Part shown: positions 11,717 through 24,339 of the stretch, piece after piece | How positions within the stretch are numbered: position 1 is the stretch's first letter | Layout: each line of letters opens with the position of its first letter | From: Rusavskia elegans | Taxonomy: Eukaryota; Ascomycota; Lecanoromycetes; Teloschistales; Teloschistaceae | Assembly (NCBI GenBank): GCA_011316305.1 | Contig: SAUG01000087.1 | Coordinates: 62,001 to 126,000 of the forward strand | Length of the DNA stretch: 64,000 nt | Direction of reading: 5' to 3' | The notes under the pieces: model-generated | The model's database searches: none | What the model saw: the letters and a program-made list of their open reading frames with translations, nothing else | What the model was told of the DNA's origin: nothing | Made by a program: the position numbers and the translations under genes

Positions 11717-12190
11717 GACGGATAGATTACCTCGAGCGCAGGGCGTGTCAAATTTACAGCAAGCTTGGCATGCGTATGCAATATATATCGGTAGACCATT
11801 AAAGAGACCCCGCCAAGCAATTGCTCGACCACGTTGGTGGCTTATGTACTACGGAGTACTGTGTGTACAGCTTCAATTAGGAACTCGCATCGCTCTCCTG
11901 GTATAGGGCTGGATTGGCATTCTGTTTAGGCCTCTTGCTCCGCACCCGTGATACTCTATCGGTCCTCTTTTGCGGTTGACAGGAGGTCTTCATCCTTCCT
12001 CAACAGTTCGAACTGCTGCTCTCGACACCGTGGAGTGGCAGCCTTGACCTGGCACAGATCTTACTTCGCACACCCTTCACGCCGTCAACTTCCTGTCTTG
12101 TGTTCGATACGAGTCTACCAGTAGCCCGCCCCCCAACTCATGGTAGCCTGCAACAATCGGAGTGGATAGCCCACCTCTGGAACCTCCGTG
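11717..12190. promoter_or_regulatory. Shared head-to-head promoter region
   Basis: These 474 bases separate the RTR1-like start codon (-) from the BBC1 start codon (+). Both promoters must lie here. The BBC1-proximal 250 bases are rich in pyrimidine tracts, as is common before fungal start sites. No specific operator is recognised. Confidence 0.45.
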
Positions 12191-15100
12191 ATGTCTTCAC
12201 CTCCATTCCATGTCAAGGCCATCTACGAGTACTCCTCACCGCACGATGATGACCTTAGCTTTCCGATCGGCCAAGTGATAAACGTCACCGAGCAAGAGGG
12301 CGACGACTGGTACTACGGAGAGTATGCAGATCAGAGTGGGAACAAGAAGGAAGGATTATTCCCGCGAAATTTCGTCAAGAACTACGAGCCAGAGACGCCC
12401 CCTCGTCCAACAAGATTGAGCCGTTTGAAGAAGGAAACCGAGAGCTCTGCAACATCACAAGAAAGCAGATCAACTGCTCAACCAGCGACAGCAGTTACTT
12501 CCCCTCCGAATGAGGAGCGTGAATTTACCGCAGAGCCCCTGCAAGAGACGGCACCAGGGACCACCGAGCCTACGAAGGCTATAGATCAATCTTTGGGAGC
12601 ATCTCGAGTACAGGCCGAGCCCAAATCCGCATTGTCAGCCAGCTCCAAGCCTCCGCCCCCGCCAGCTTCTGGTTCTGCTCCGGTAGAGAAAGCGTCCTCG
12701 GGATCCTTTCGAGATCGAATTAATGCGTTCAACAAGCCTGCAGCACCACCCGTGGCACCCTCGAAGCCCAGCGGGCTAGGAACCTCGGGTGGTTCAGGCT
12801 TCGTTAAAAAGGCCTTTGTTGCTCCACCGCCGAGTAAGAATGCTTACGTTCCATTACCACGCGAAGCTCCGCCGCAGAAGATATACAACCGGGAAGAGCA
12901 GCTCGAAGCCGAAGCCCAGCTGGAACCCACTGATGAAAGTGAGCCTACAACCCAACCAATAACGCAGCAAAGTGGTGCACCTGCGGGCGATGAAGATGAT
13001 CAGCCGAAGCCAACTAGTTTGAAAGAGCGTATTGCATTGCTCCAGAAACAGCAAATGGAACAAGCCGCCAGACACGCGGAAGCTGCTCAGAAAAAGGAGA
13101 AGCCGAAGAGGCCCCCCAAAAAGCGTATGGAATCACAAGAGCGTATGATCGACAGCGAAAATATTAAAGAGGATGACACGGTTCAGAGGATAGATGGTGG
13201 AGAAGGTCCAGGGAAACGTTCAGTAGACGTACCTCGCGTACTTACCGATCCAAAGTCCGAATCCACTAGAGATCCAGAGTCATCAGAGACAACTCCAATT
13301 GTCAGCCCAGCCGGACATCTAAGACAAACTTTCAGCGATGAAAATGATGCTGATGTGTCTGGCGCGGCCGACACCGAAGGAGAAGGCATGCCAACGAGCA
13401 GAGACGAGCTCGACCAGAGATCTCAAGGTAGAGCTCAGATGCCTTCCCACAGGCTCCCGGAAGCTCCCACAGAGCAGCAAGATGTTGGTGAGAAGCAGGT
13501 TGATGACGCAGAAGACGACGAGGAAGAGGAGGAAGTTGATACCGAGGTCAAGAAGCGGATGGAAATTCGCGAGCGAATGGCCAAAATGAGCGGTGGAATG
13601 GGAATGGCTGGGATGTTTGGCCCTCCAGGTGGGATGGCACCTATGCCACCTAGGAGACAGATACCCTCATCGAGTGAGAGGAAGTCATCTGGAAATGAGC
13701 GTAGCGCAACCAGTGAAAGTGTCAGTCCTCGAGCTCCACCAGTACCAATGATGCCAATGCCTGGGTTGACCAAAATGGGGAGTCCCGAGCATGACACTAC
13801 TTTGTCCCCCCAAGTCTCCAAAGAGGAAGAAGACGAGGTGCCCATGTCGATTACTCAGGGCCGCACCCCGACGGATATGCCAGATGTTGAGGACCTGAAA
13901 GAAGAACCAGTGTTACCCTCAAGACGGTCTACTGATCGTCAACTCCCACCACCAATACCATATGGTAAGCTGTGAAGCTAAGCACGAGTATTCTTTCTGT
14001 TGCTTACAGATCCACAGAGAGGCCCGTCCCACCACCACCACCTGGCAAAGCCAGAGAAGCACCTCCGCTTCCACCCACTGAGCGTCCAGTACCCCCTCCT
14101 CCACCACAAGGTAGGTTCAATGTCTGAGACTTTCACACGGACAGCAGTTGATATGTGCCTACAGCCAGATCAGAGCAGCCTCCACATTCAGGCCAACCAC
14201 TGTCACCCAGTGAAGGCTCCGAATCCGACGATGAGATGTCAGTACATGCACGAACGCAATCTCTCAGGGTACCTACCAGCGATGAATCTCGCCCAGTCAG
14301 CCGCGAGGGGCCACCTCCAGTGCCATCGAACGGTCCTCCCCCAACCCTTCCATCTAGGCCCAGAGGACCGCCAGTTGAGGTTCCTTCCGATGCTCAGTCG
14401 GTGGATTTTGCATCCAAAGAAACCTCTCCAACATCACCCAGTACTCCTTCGGCTGCAGCAAAAAGGTTAAGTCGTCCACCACCAATTCCAGGATCTCTCC
14501 CAGCGGTTCCACCACCAACCCCCCAAACCCGAGCTCCACCTCCTCCTCCACCAGGCGCCCCTCCAAGTAGAGTCGCGACTGGTGAGATGCGATCGCCACC
14601 AACCATTCCAAAAGCCCCTGCCCCAGCGCCACAAGATAGTGATGAAGAAGTCACAGAATATGAGGGCGATTACGATACAGACATTGCACCTGGAGCGTCC
14701 CATAAGGCAGCCTTGAAGTCGCATTCTAAAGAGCCTGTCAGGGATTCCAATTCGGACAAGGATTCTGGGAACGATGCACTTCAACCCTCTGGACTTTCAC
14801 CACTAGGCCCGGCGCCTTCGGTTCCTCCTCGAGCTGTTCCACCACTGCCTCCTACACAAGCTCCAAAGGGACCCCGACAGCCAACCGAGATACCACGGGG
14901 CGCACCCCCTCCACCACCTCCAACCAAAGAGCTACCCTCTGACAGCTACGAAGAAGACGAATATGATCCCTATAACTACTCCGTCCCCAGTCAACGTGTA
15001 ACACCTGCTACAGATCGTGGTTCTTTCGACCAATCGACACCATCACGAGCCGATGACCAAGACGATATGTACTCTGCTTCTCCGCCCCGGCGCAACGTAC

Positions 15101-16017
15101 CACCTTCACCCGCAATGTCTTCATCTCAATACGCTTCACCACCTTCATTATCTGCACCAAGTCGGTCAGCTCCACGGCAGTCGTTAGACGTCCAGCGTAC
15201 CAGTACCAGTGGCAAAAGATCCATGGAGGCTCCGCGAGTCTCAAGCGACCATAGCTTCATCGCTGGTGACATCGAGTTAGACCCGGGTATACAATGGTGG
15301 ACCCAACCCAACATGCCTCCACCAGTGCTCCAGAACCGTCGGGATGTAATCTACGAGACTGAGGATACTACCACCACCAGACGCGGTGGTCGGCAGGCTA
15401 TCACCAGAAACATATATGCATTATATATGGACTATTCCCAAACAATCATCGCTGCGCACTATGAGGCCCGAGATCCTTCGGAAGCTAGCTTGGAGCAACA
15501 TCATGAACCTCCACCTCCCCAGTTACGTCAAGATCAATTAGAAGACGCCCATACCAGGTTCGGTACACGTATTGCAGAGGGCGCCAGCTCCAAAAAGGAC
15601 ACCATCGTTGGTGACGGAAGCCCAAATGCATTGGTACTGGATCTGATGGCATCACTTCCGGATGCTCTACGGCCAGTTGGATCCCGTGCCTATGGAGCCC
15701 TCGTATACGCCAATTTAGCCAATGCATCCGTACAACAATTCGATGAGATACGAGCTGGGGATATTGTGACGTTCAGAAACGCCAAATTCCAAGGTCATCG
15801 CGGACCTATGCGCTCAAAATATAGCGGCGATGTCGGTAAACCCGACCATGTCGCTATCGTGGTCGATTGGGATGGCACGAAGAAGAAGGTGCGGGCTTGG
15901 GAGCAAGGTAGAGAAAGTAAGAAGGTCAAATTGGAGAGCTTCAAGCTTGGCGATATGAAGAGTGGAGAGGTTAAAGTATGGCGGGTGATGGCGAGGCAAT
16001 GGGTGGGTTGGGAGTAA
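12191..16017 (+). CDS. BBC1: BBC1-like SH3 actin-patch protein
   Basis: Homologue of BBC1/MTI1, which tunes type I myosin and Las17/WASP-driven actin assembly at endocytic patches. Exons are 12191-13964, 14018-14110 and 14165-16017, giving 1239 residues. The start is the ATG at 12191. An SH3 domain occupies residues about 3-65 (ALYDY-type start FHVKAIYEYSS, then DDWYYGEY and GLFPRNFVKNY). A long disordered centre has Glu/Lys stretches and many polyproline runs. The last roughly 150 residues form the conserved C-terminal fold of the family (RAYGALVYANLAN, GDIVTFRNAKF, GKPDHVAIVVDWD), which resembles a cysteine-peptidase-type fold. Exon 2 is a 93-base all-proline-rich micro-exon, and its acceptor at 14017 is the one that keeps the proline frame. 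Confidence 0.9.
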
Positions 16018-16293
16018 TGAACATGCAGCATGAGGCCCAACAGCCAGTACAATAGCTTGTAATGATTGTACAGAGATTTCGTCCCAGCATCTGCATTATA
16101 AGCATGAATCATCGAATGAAAGTCCAAAGTTTGCTCGGCTATGTGTAGTCTCAGCATCATCAAGATGCACAGTGATTCGATCGTCTTGCCACATAACGTC
16201 TCAGATATTTAATATATGAGGTAAAAGCAAGGCTTGAGGCTTCCGGAGGCTTGCAAGAGGTAAAATATTAGGATAAATTAAGGCGGTGGGTCG

Positions 16294-16983
16294 TCAAAAG
16301 GTGAATACGGCGCGCTCGATGGGTTCTCGTTGGGTTTCCCAAGCAAGCCAATCGGATCTCGTTGTTCTGTAAAAAAATTGTCAGACAGGATGTATCTCCT
16401 ACATCCAAACCGAAAGGACATGAACATACGGTAACAAGCCCATGCCATTAACCTTCCAGATCCCCAACCCCAGCGCCACGAGATTCATAAGGACATACAC
16501 CGCCTTCACCACCCACATCTTACTCCTCGTCCTAGGCGTTTCGTATTTCGTGAACACGGCATTCGTCTGCATCAATGCTTGCAGCGGGTTCTTGAACAAC
16601 ATGAAGACCATCATGATGGAGAAGATTTGGAGCGAGTTGCCGGACATGTACATCATGATTGCGTTCATGGGGAGTTGTTTCGCGGGTGCTAAAGCTACTT
16701 CCCAGGATTTCTTGACTTTCAGGATGTCGGTTTCTTCGGGGGTGGGGGGTTTGTGCGGTTGGGATTTGGAGAGTTGAGCTCGCTGGGGGCCAGTAGGGTT
16801 AGCCAAGTCACTTGAGGAGGTTGGGTGAGGGGTGGTGGGTAGAAGACGCACTTTGCCGGTTAAGGACGCAGAGAAGCCTGGTGGATCGCGGATGGAGGAG
16901 GCGAGTTTTGATTTCGGATTGGGTGGTGAGTGGAGCTCGCGGACCCATGATGGGTAGGATGGTTTGGGGGTTATTGTCGTCAT
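16294..16983 (-). CDS. EMC4: ER membrane protein complex subunit 4
   Basis: Subunit of the ER membrane complex, which inserts tail-anchored and multipass proteins into the ER membrane. Exons are 16983-16430 and 16366-16294, giving 208 residues. The diagnostic block is KKSWEVALAPAKQLPMNAIMMYMSGNSLQIFSIMMVFMLFKNP, with two hydrophobic segments. WKVNGMGLLP follows, and the intron lies right after it. Exon 2 restores the family ending TTRSDWLAWE before its stop. It is head-to-head with the adaptin gene. Confidence 0.92.
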
Positions 16984-17356
16984 CTTTGGATGGGAGGGGC
17001 AGTTGAGATTTGGGCACAGGATCGAGCGAAGACAAACAGATACACAGAGTATTGATGTCGGATCCGTTGAACGGCAATGTCTGTAATAATGGCGGGACTA
17101 ATGCACGTGGTGTTCGCGGTGTCGTTTGTACGGTGACTAGAATCAAGGACGCAAAGAGACGCCTCGACGACGACGACGTCGACTGACATCGGACTGATGC
17201 CAGCCCTAAACGGCGCCTGTAGCGTTTGCGTCAACCCTGCATTAGCTGTCGATCTAAGTGCACGTACCACTGCCTCTTTGAGCCTCACAAGTTTCGAAAG
17301 GGTCGAGTCGTTGTCATCACACCGATCGCATAGGCTTTGAAAGTAGGTGCTTCAAG
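16984..17356. promoter_or_regulatory. Shared head-to-head promoter region
   Basis: These 373 bases separate the EMC4 (-) and beta adaptin (+) start codons. An array of GACGAC triplets is visible near 17165-17180. No named motif is assigned. Confidence 0.4.
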
Positions 17357-19754
17357 ATGTCACTCGGAGCAGGAGGTGATGCAAAGCTGTTTGCGAGGGT
17401 AAGGTCTGTGGGAGCTGGCCTCGATTGTTATGGCTGACTATATATCCTGTCACAATAGGGAAAGGTTGCGGAACTACGAATGGAGCTTACCAGTGGAGTC
17501 AAGAAAGACAAGAATCATGCTGCTAAGAAGGTGGCTCTCAAGAAGATTGTGGCCAATATGACCATGAGCAACAACGACATGGTTGCCTTATTTCCTGATG
17601 TGGTTAGTTGCATGCAGATTGATAATTGGGAAATCAAGAAAATGTACGGAAGTTCAAGTTCCTTCATCCTCTGTGATAGATCTCATATCATAGGACCGTA
17701 GGTGCTTCCTTTATCTCACCAATTACGCTCGTATGAAGCCTGAACTCGCGGTCAAAGCATTGCCTGTTCTCCTCAACGTATGTTCTCAATTGCAAAGCAT
17801 TGGCCGACCAATCTGATACGCTTTCCAAGGATATGGAGAACGCGAATCCCCTGATCCGTGCTTCTGCTCTTCGTACCATGGGCTATATCCATGTTAAGGA
17901 GTTCGTCAATGGGCTTGTCCTGCCCCTGAAGCGACTACTCAAGGATTCGGATGCCTATGTCCGAAAGACCGCAGCAATGGCCGTTGCAAAGCTTTATGAC
18001 CATGACAAACACATTGTCGAAAATTCAGATCTCATAGACCGCCTTAACGGAATGCTTCGCGACGAAAACTCGACTGTTGTCGCTCAGGCACTGGCTTCAC
18101 TAATGGACATCTGGGAGCGGAGCGAGTCAATCAAGCTCACTATAGACCATGCCAGTGCTTCCAAGATCGTTCAAATTCTGCCAGAATGCTCCGAGTATGC
18201 GACTTCCCTGCCTCTGTTTTCAAACAGGCTAACAACAATTCCACAGATGGAGTCAAACGTACATCCTCGAAGCGCTTATGCAACACGTTCCGCAAGATAC
18301 GTCAGAAGCTCTGATGCTTGCTGAGCGCGTATCACCACGTCTTTCTCATTCGAATTCGTCTGTCGTTCTCACCTGCACCCGTGTTTTGCTCTATCTCTGC
18401 AATTATATCGCAGATGAGAAACAAGTCACAGCACTTTGCCGGAAATTGTCACCACCCCTCGTCACTTTGCTCGCCAAAGGTCCCGAGATCCAGTATCTAG
18501 CGCTTCGCAATGCCTTACTTATATTACAACGTCGCCCTGAGGTCCTCCGCAATGATATCCGTGTCTTTTTCTGCAAATACAATGATCCGATCTATGTGAA
18601 AGTTACGAAGTTGGAATTGATCTTCATGCTCGCGACAGAATCTAATATCCATGAAGTACTGGCTGAGCTGGCTGAGTACCTTCTTCCGAATCCAGTGATG
18701 CATAGCAAAGCTGACCAATATCTTCAGATACGCCACAGAGATAGACATCCACTTTGCCCGTAAATCAGTTCGTGCAATTGGAAAGCTGGCAATCAAGATC
18801 GAGCCAGCCGCGCAAGTCTGCATTAATTCATTGCTTGAGTTGGTTGCGACTAAAGTCAGCTATATCGTCCAAGAGGCTACTGTCGTGATTCGCAACATTT
18901 TCCGAAAGTACCCCAATCGCTACGAGTCTATCATCCGGGTGCTGTGCGAGAATTTGGATTCATTAGACGAACCGGAAGCCAAGTCAGCAATGATCTGGAT
19001 CATTGGGCAGTACGCGGATCGCATCGAAAATTCCGATATCTTACTTGACGACTTTCTCTTTTCATGGCACGAAGAGACGGTAGAAGTCCAATTAACCATG
19101 CTGACTGCGGCGGTGAAGCTGTTCTTACTTCGTCCAACAAAAGGATCCGAAATTGTACCCAAGGTCTTGAAATGGGCGACGGAAGAGACTGATAATCCCG
19201 ATCTTCGAGATCGTGGGTACTTTTACTGGCGGCTGATTTCAAGCGATCCAGTGGTAGCCAAAACAATTGTCATGGGTGTCAAACCACCGATCACCGCAGA
19301 ATCCGAGAAACTGGATCCAGCTACTCTGGAAGAAATGTGCCTTAACGTTGGGACCTTAGCCACTGTCTACCTCAAACCCGTCCAACACGTCTTCCGCAAC
19401 GCTCGAGCACGCAAGCTGCAAGACAGTCCAGCGTTACAGAAGCATCAGCTGCCCACTCAAGTTGCCATGGAAGCCCAGGCGCATAAATCCTTCTCACAGA
19501 CCAATGGTGTTACATCACAGAGCAACGGAAATCTTGCTGCAGCAATCGACGCCGCCGATGTCTATTTCTCCGGTCTGAATTCGTCTGACGTTAGTCGCAA
19601 CATGGCTGCACTTAATCTCGGAGAGGACGGTGGACTGGGTGATAGTCCGACCGTAGGAGCGCCAGGTGAAACGCAGTATGTGGTGAACCAAAGTCAACCG
19701 GAACAGGCGTACCATCCGCAAATTGGGGGCGACAACGGAGATCTGCTGTTATGA
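17357..19754 (+). CDS. Beta adaptin of AP-2 (or AP-1), no appendage
   Basis: Large beta subunit of a clathrin-type adaptor complex, acting in cargo sorting at the plasma membrane (AP-2) or the Golgi/endosome (AP-1). Exons are 17357-17398, 17459-17643, 17702-17777, 17830-18194, 18247-18675 and 18728-19754, giving 707 residues. Visible adaptin blocks are VALKKIVANMTM, ALFPDVV, CFLYLTNYARMKPELA, NPLIRASALRTMGYI, DAYVRKTAAMAVAKLYD and FARKSVRAIGKLAIKIEPAA, which together form the N-terminal alpha-solenoid trunk. After about residue 590 only a low-complexity hinge remains; the ear/appendage domain and clear clathrin boxes are absent. That short form fits descriptions of the filamentous-fungal AP-2 beta subunit, but I cannot exclude AP-1. 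Confidence 0.88.
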
Positions 19755-19920
19755 TATCAGTAGTACATATCCTGATAGGCATCAAGCGGGCGGCGTTGGT
19801 TGCGATGATTGTGGCATGCATATATCTTGAAGGATACCCGACACACTAGGCGTTCTAGGAAGACATTGAAAATTTAACGGGAGCCTATAATCCTTTACAG
19901 GAAGCCTCCTTTCCTTGTTA

Positions 19921-20022
19921 CCCCAGATTCGATAATTAGTGATAAAAACGTGATTTTCCCCGTACTACCTACCAAAATTTTAGCGTGATTTAATAAGACC
20001 TCTACTACCTATATTTTAACCT
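19921..20022 (+). repeat. Left terminal inverted repeat (102 bp)
   Basis: It begins CCCCAGATTCGATAATTAGT and pairs with 24339-24238 read on the opposite strand. Only three positions differ, each one a TG in one copy against TA in the other. Similarity stops abruptly after the AACCT at 20018-20022. Confidence 0.93.
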
Positions 20023-20249
20023 CTACTACTATATTAACGTCGATTAGATACGCCTAAAACGGCAATTCTAAAGCTACTATTTATCTATTACCCTATAATT
20101 TATAGTAGAGCTAATAGAATAAAATTCGGATTAGAGTTTACTGCCGCTAGTAGCTACTATATATATAACTATATTTTATCTTTCCTTTATTTATTACTAA
20201 CTCGATTATATTATATAGTAAAAGTAGAAAAGTAACTATTACTAGCGTA

Positions 20250-21300
20250 GAAGATCCGTATTATATAACTTTTTATTAATAGTATTCGCCTAGATAAAAT
20301 TACTATAATAGAAGACTATAGTATTATAATAGTCTATTATATTAAATTTAACTTTATTATATTCGGCAGTTATTAGGCTTTTTAAAAAAAAAGGCGAAGT
20401 CGCTATATAAAGTTTATAGATACTATAAAAAAAAAGTTAAAGAAATATCTAAAATAGAACCCGGATCTATATTTAAATAAAATATAGAAATTTCTTTTCA
20501 ATTAGTATAGTATAATAATTAGCGCTAACCGGATCTACGAAGTATTAAAAAAAATAAAAATTAGTAGGAAATTTTTATAGTAAAAAACTAAAAAATAATT
20601 AAAATCCTTTTATAATTATTATACTTTTAAAATTAGTTACTATAGCTATAAATAGCTCGTATATTTTAACGAAAGTATAGGTAATAAGTATATAACTTAT
20701 TATAAATAAAAATAATCTAAATTCGGTATTAAATTAACGTTTTAAATTTCTTTTTATTATTTATAGTATTATAGTATTCTTCCCGCCTATTATTTAGACG
20801 GCCTTCTTATATATACGATCTATAAAGGTTCGATTAAAAACTACTATTTTAAATAGTTTTTAGAATAGTAGGTTTTTCTATTATATAATTTCTATCCGGA
20901 TCCGAAATCTATAATTATTTTAGATAACTGTTTAATATATAAAAATAGGAGGATTAAAGAACTTTATAGTTATTTTAGAATAAAGATCTAATATTTTCTA
21001 TCCTATTCGCCCGATTATAATCCGATCGAAGAGTTTTTTTTAGTTTTAAAAGCCTAGATAAAGAGGTACTATAAATTTTTAGAAATAATATCGTTTTATA
21101 AATTTATAAAAGCGGATATCGAATTTTATAATAGTATTTCTAAAATTTAAAGTTACTTCGCCTATTCCGGATATCTAAAACTAGTCGACGGTAAAGTAAT
21201 AGATTAAAATTATCTAGATAATTCGGATATTAACTGGAGCGATTAGGTATAAAATAATAATAAAAAAAAGGAAAAAAGTAAAAATTTAAATTAAAAATAT
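20250..21300 (+). pseudogene. Dead Tc1/mariner DDE transposase
   Basis: One frame retains a DDE transposase outline with many stop codons. FNES at 20665-20676 matches the first-Asp motif F-D-E-S with Asp changed to Asn. ILPAYYLDG follows about 35 codons later, LDNC lies at 20920-20931, and SYSPDYNPIEE is at 21001-21033. All lie in the same frame with no indel between them. The second Asp (20923) and the final Glu (21028) are separated by 34 residues, as in Tc1-type DD34E enzymes. Stops are TAA/TAG where Gln or Trp codons would be expected, consistent with C-to-T change on either strand. The start cannot be fixed. No active protein is possible. Confidence 0.85.
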
Positions 21301-21399
21301 TAATACTAAAACTACTAAGCCTTCCGGGTATAATATTATAATCTTTAAAATAATTTATTATTATTTTAAATATCGTTCGATTTCTATAATTCTTAAACC

Positions 21400-24140
21400 G
21401 ATCGATTATATTTATCTAATTTAAAACTTATTCTATAATATAGTTAATTTAATTAGAATAATTAATTTATTATTTAGGATATAAAATCTTATCTACTTTA
21501 ATAATTTAAAGTTCTATAATAATCCTGTTCCGAACTAGCGCGGCCGGACGCCGGTTTAGTATTCCTAATTAGTTATAGCTCCGTAAAAGATATTATAATA
21601 GACGCCGGGTACTAATATAGAGCCTTATATAAAATCTAACTATTAAAAGCGCTATATTATATCTAAGTTTCTTTAATAGCTATATATTATTTTAATTAAA
21701 TTTAAATATAATATAATATTTTAGAACTTATTATACGCTATCTATAGAATTAAAAATTAATAAAATCGAGCGAAATTTAAATATATAGTAAATTAATAAA
21801 AGAATTAAAATATTACGTCCGGTAGATTTAGCGGTCGAATTCTATATTTTAAAAACCCTTTCCTCTAATTTTTAACGAGACCCTAATTTTTAATAACTTC
21901 TACTAAATTAAATATTTTATAACTTTAACGAAAGTATTCGGAGTTAATAAAATTATATTTAAAAGGTCTATATCTAAAGATTTAGATTTAAAAATATCTA
22001 GTATATCGAAGTAATATATAAAGAGTTATAGACCTATAAATAATATTCGCCTCGATTATAGAAAATATTCTACTACTAAAAATTATTAAAGAAACCTTTT
22101 ATATTAAAGATTATTAAATATTTAGTTTAGTTCCGTATATATAGTACTAGTAATATTATTAACTACTTTATATTTTATTAATCTATAAATTACTATTAAT
22201 TATATAAATAGTAAAACTATAGGAATTCCGATAATATACCTATTATATATTTTAATAATTACTTTTTAATATTTCTAACGCTTTATATTTATATATAAGT
22301 TTTAGTAGAATATACTATAGTATTAATAAATATACTAAATTAATTACTCTATAGAAGCTATTTTTTCTAGTTTTTAATTTTATCGCGGAAGTAACTACCG
22401 AAATCTTTTTCTATTTCTATTTCCTTTTAATTCTTCTAGCCGAGCTTATATATCTACTTAAGACTAAAGTCTATAGTATTATATTTTTTAAACGCTACCT
22501 TAAAATTTTTATACTCGGTAGGATTATTTTTAATCTACTATATAAAATACTCGGCGTATAAATATCTTTAGTTACCGGAAATTTAAATAGGGCTATTAAA
22601 TACCGGGAGATCCTTTTTTTTAGACTTTTTAACTATCTTTTTAATAGTAGAAAGCTAAAAAACAGGCCTCGTATATAGTAGAAAGCTAAGCTCTAGGTTA
22701 CTATTTCCTTAACGGTATCTAAAAAATTAAAAGATTTCTTTAATATCTTTAAACTACTACGCGAAACTCTATTATAAAAAAAAAGTAGTAGTTTAATAAA
22801 TAATTATAGTAGGCGTTTATTAAATAGGAATATTATTCGCCTCCTTTTTCTTTTTTAAATTCTCTACTATCTAAATATCTTTTATATAGAAAGCGATAAA
22901 TTGGTTTCTAATCTTTTCCGATAGATATATTATATTAATATCCGCGTACTTCGCCTTCCTTTAAGTAGCTAGGCTAATTATTTTATTCTAGGCGGTAATC
23001 TAATATAGAATAATAAAATAATAGGTTTTTTTACCGACCGGCTACTAGTAACTATATTTATTTTCGTCTAGATATCTAATTCTATTATATCGGTTAATTT
23101 AGATAAAATTATATCTAAATTATTTATAGATTTTTTTTATTTTATAGTAATAAGCGGTTTCTAACTTCTACTTTTTAGTTACTATCTCTTTCTTTTTTTT
23201 TTTAGTAGTTCCTAAAAATAATAAGGAATCGGAGTCTATATAGGAAATATTAATACTAAAATTAGTTAATATAAAATTTTTAGAATTATTTATATTTATA
23301 TCGAAAGACGTTTTATACTTTTTATTTTTATTTTTATTCGAAGAATTCTTCCTAGCTTTACTAGTTAAAATAAGCTCGTATTTCTACTAGATATAAATAC
23401 TAATATTCTTTTTCTTCTCGCTATTAATCTAGTATTAAATAATCCTATCGATTTTTAACTATTAGCTTAAATCTTCGTACTAATAATAGGTATTCTATAC
23501 CTTAACTATTAAGGATTATATAAACGCGAAAGACTCTATAAAAAAGAAACCCTCTATAACCTAATATTTCTAGTTAATTTTCTTAATAACCTTACCGGTA
23601 AAGGTATCGAAACTAAAAGACTTAGATATATTAAAGTTTTTAAAAATAATATTAGCCGGAATATCTTTCTTCTAGTAGATATACTAGTTTATAGTATAGA
23701 CTACCGATAGAAATAGCTAAATTTTATTATCTTAACTACTTCCGGCCTATATTTTATTACTAGTAAAGTCTTTTAGAATATTAATACGAATACGCGTAAG
23801 GTTCGATAGCTATTAAACTTTTTCTATAAGCTTTTTTTTAGTAAACTCCTTTTTAACGGCGGCGATAATCCCCGCGACCTCTTCTTTAGAGACTATTTCG
23901 ATAGTAGTATTTTTTTTAATAGTAGTTTTTTTAACGGCCTTTTTTTTAGTAGTTTACTATTTAGTAGCTTTAGTAGCGGCTTTCTTTTTAGTATTTTTTT
24001 TTTAATTACTTTTTTTTTTAGTATATTTACCTACCGCTTCGATAGCTTCGGAGGTACTTTTATAACGGAAGTAGAATTAGAAAAATATTTTTAAGGAGCT
24101 CTAGCGGTTCCGGCAGTAGTATTATTATCTAAATTTCGGG
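21400..24140 (-). pseudogene. Second decayed gene inside the element, unknown
   Basis: The right 60 percent of the element reads on the minus strand as interrupted but protein-like stretches. Near 24060-23860 there is a Lys/Ala/Thr-rich segment followed by EIVSKEEVAGIIAAVKKEF. Near 23620-23530 there is KSFSFDTFTGKVIKKI, and near 22510-22380 there are YNTIDFSL and DFGSYFRDKIKN. Nearly every break is TAA or TAG, the pattern expected if Gln and Trp codons were destroyed by RIP. I do not recognise the family. It may be one gene or two, and its limits are approximate. It is not a known part of a minimal Tc1/mariner element. Confidence 0.5.
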
Positions 24141-24237
24141 TAGTATATAAAGGAGCTATATTCGGTATAAAGGGGAAATATAAATAGCTTTAATTTAACC
24201 CGATTAGGTAGATTAAATAATCTTAAAGGTAGTAGTA

Positions 24238-24339
24238 AGGTTAAAATATAGGTAGTAGAGGTCTTATTAAATTACGCCAAAATTTTGGTAGGTAGTACGG
24301 GGAAAATCACGTTTTTATTACTAATTATCGAATCTGGGG
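24238..24339 (-). repeat. Right terminal inverted repeat (102 bp)
   Basis: Inverted partner of 19921-20022, with 99 of 102 positions identical. Where they differ, each copy keeps a TG at positions where the other has TA. The pre-mutation sequence is therefore recoverable by comparison. Confidence 0.93.

Noticed and set aside
23860..24060. Possible histone-like or AT-hook gene in the Lys/Ala-rich part of the element
   Set aside because: The composition is exaggerated by A-rich RIP bias and low complexity; no specific motif supports it.
19921..24339. CRISPR array or bacterial-type island
   Set aside because: The AT-rich block is explained by RIP of a eukaryotic transposon; there are no regularly spaced repeats.
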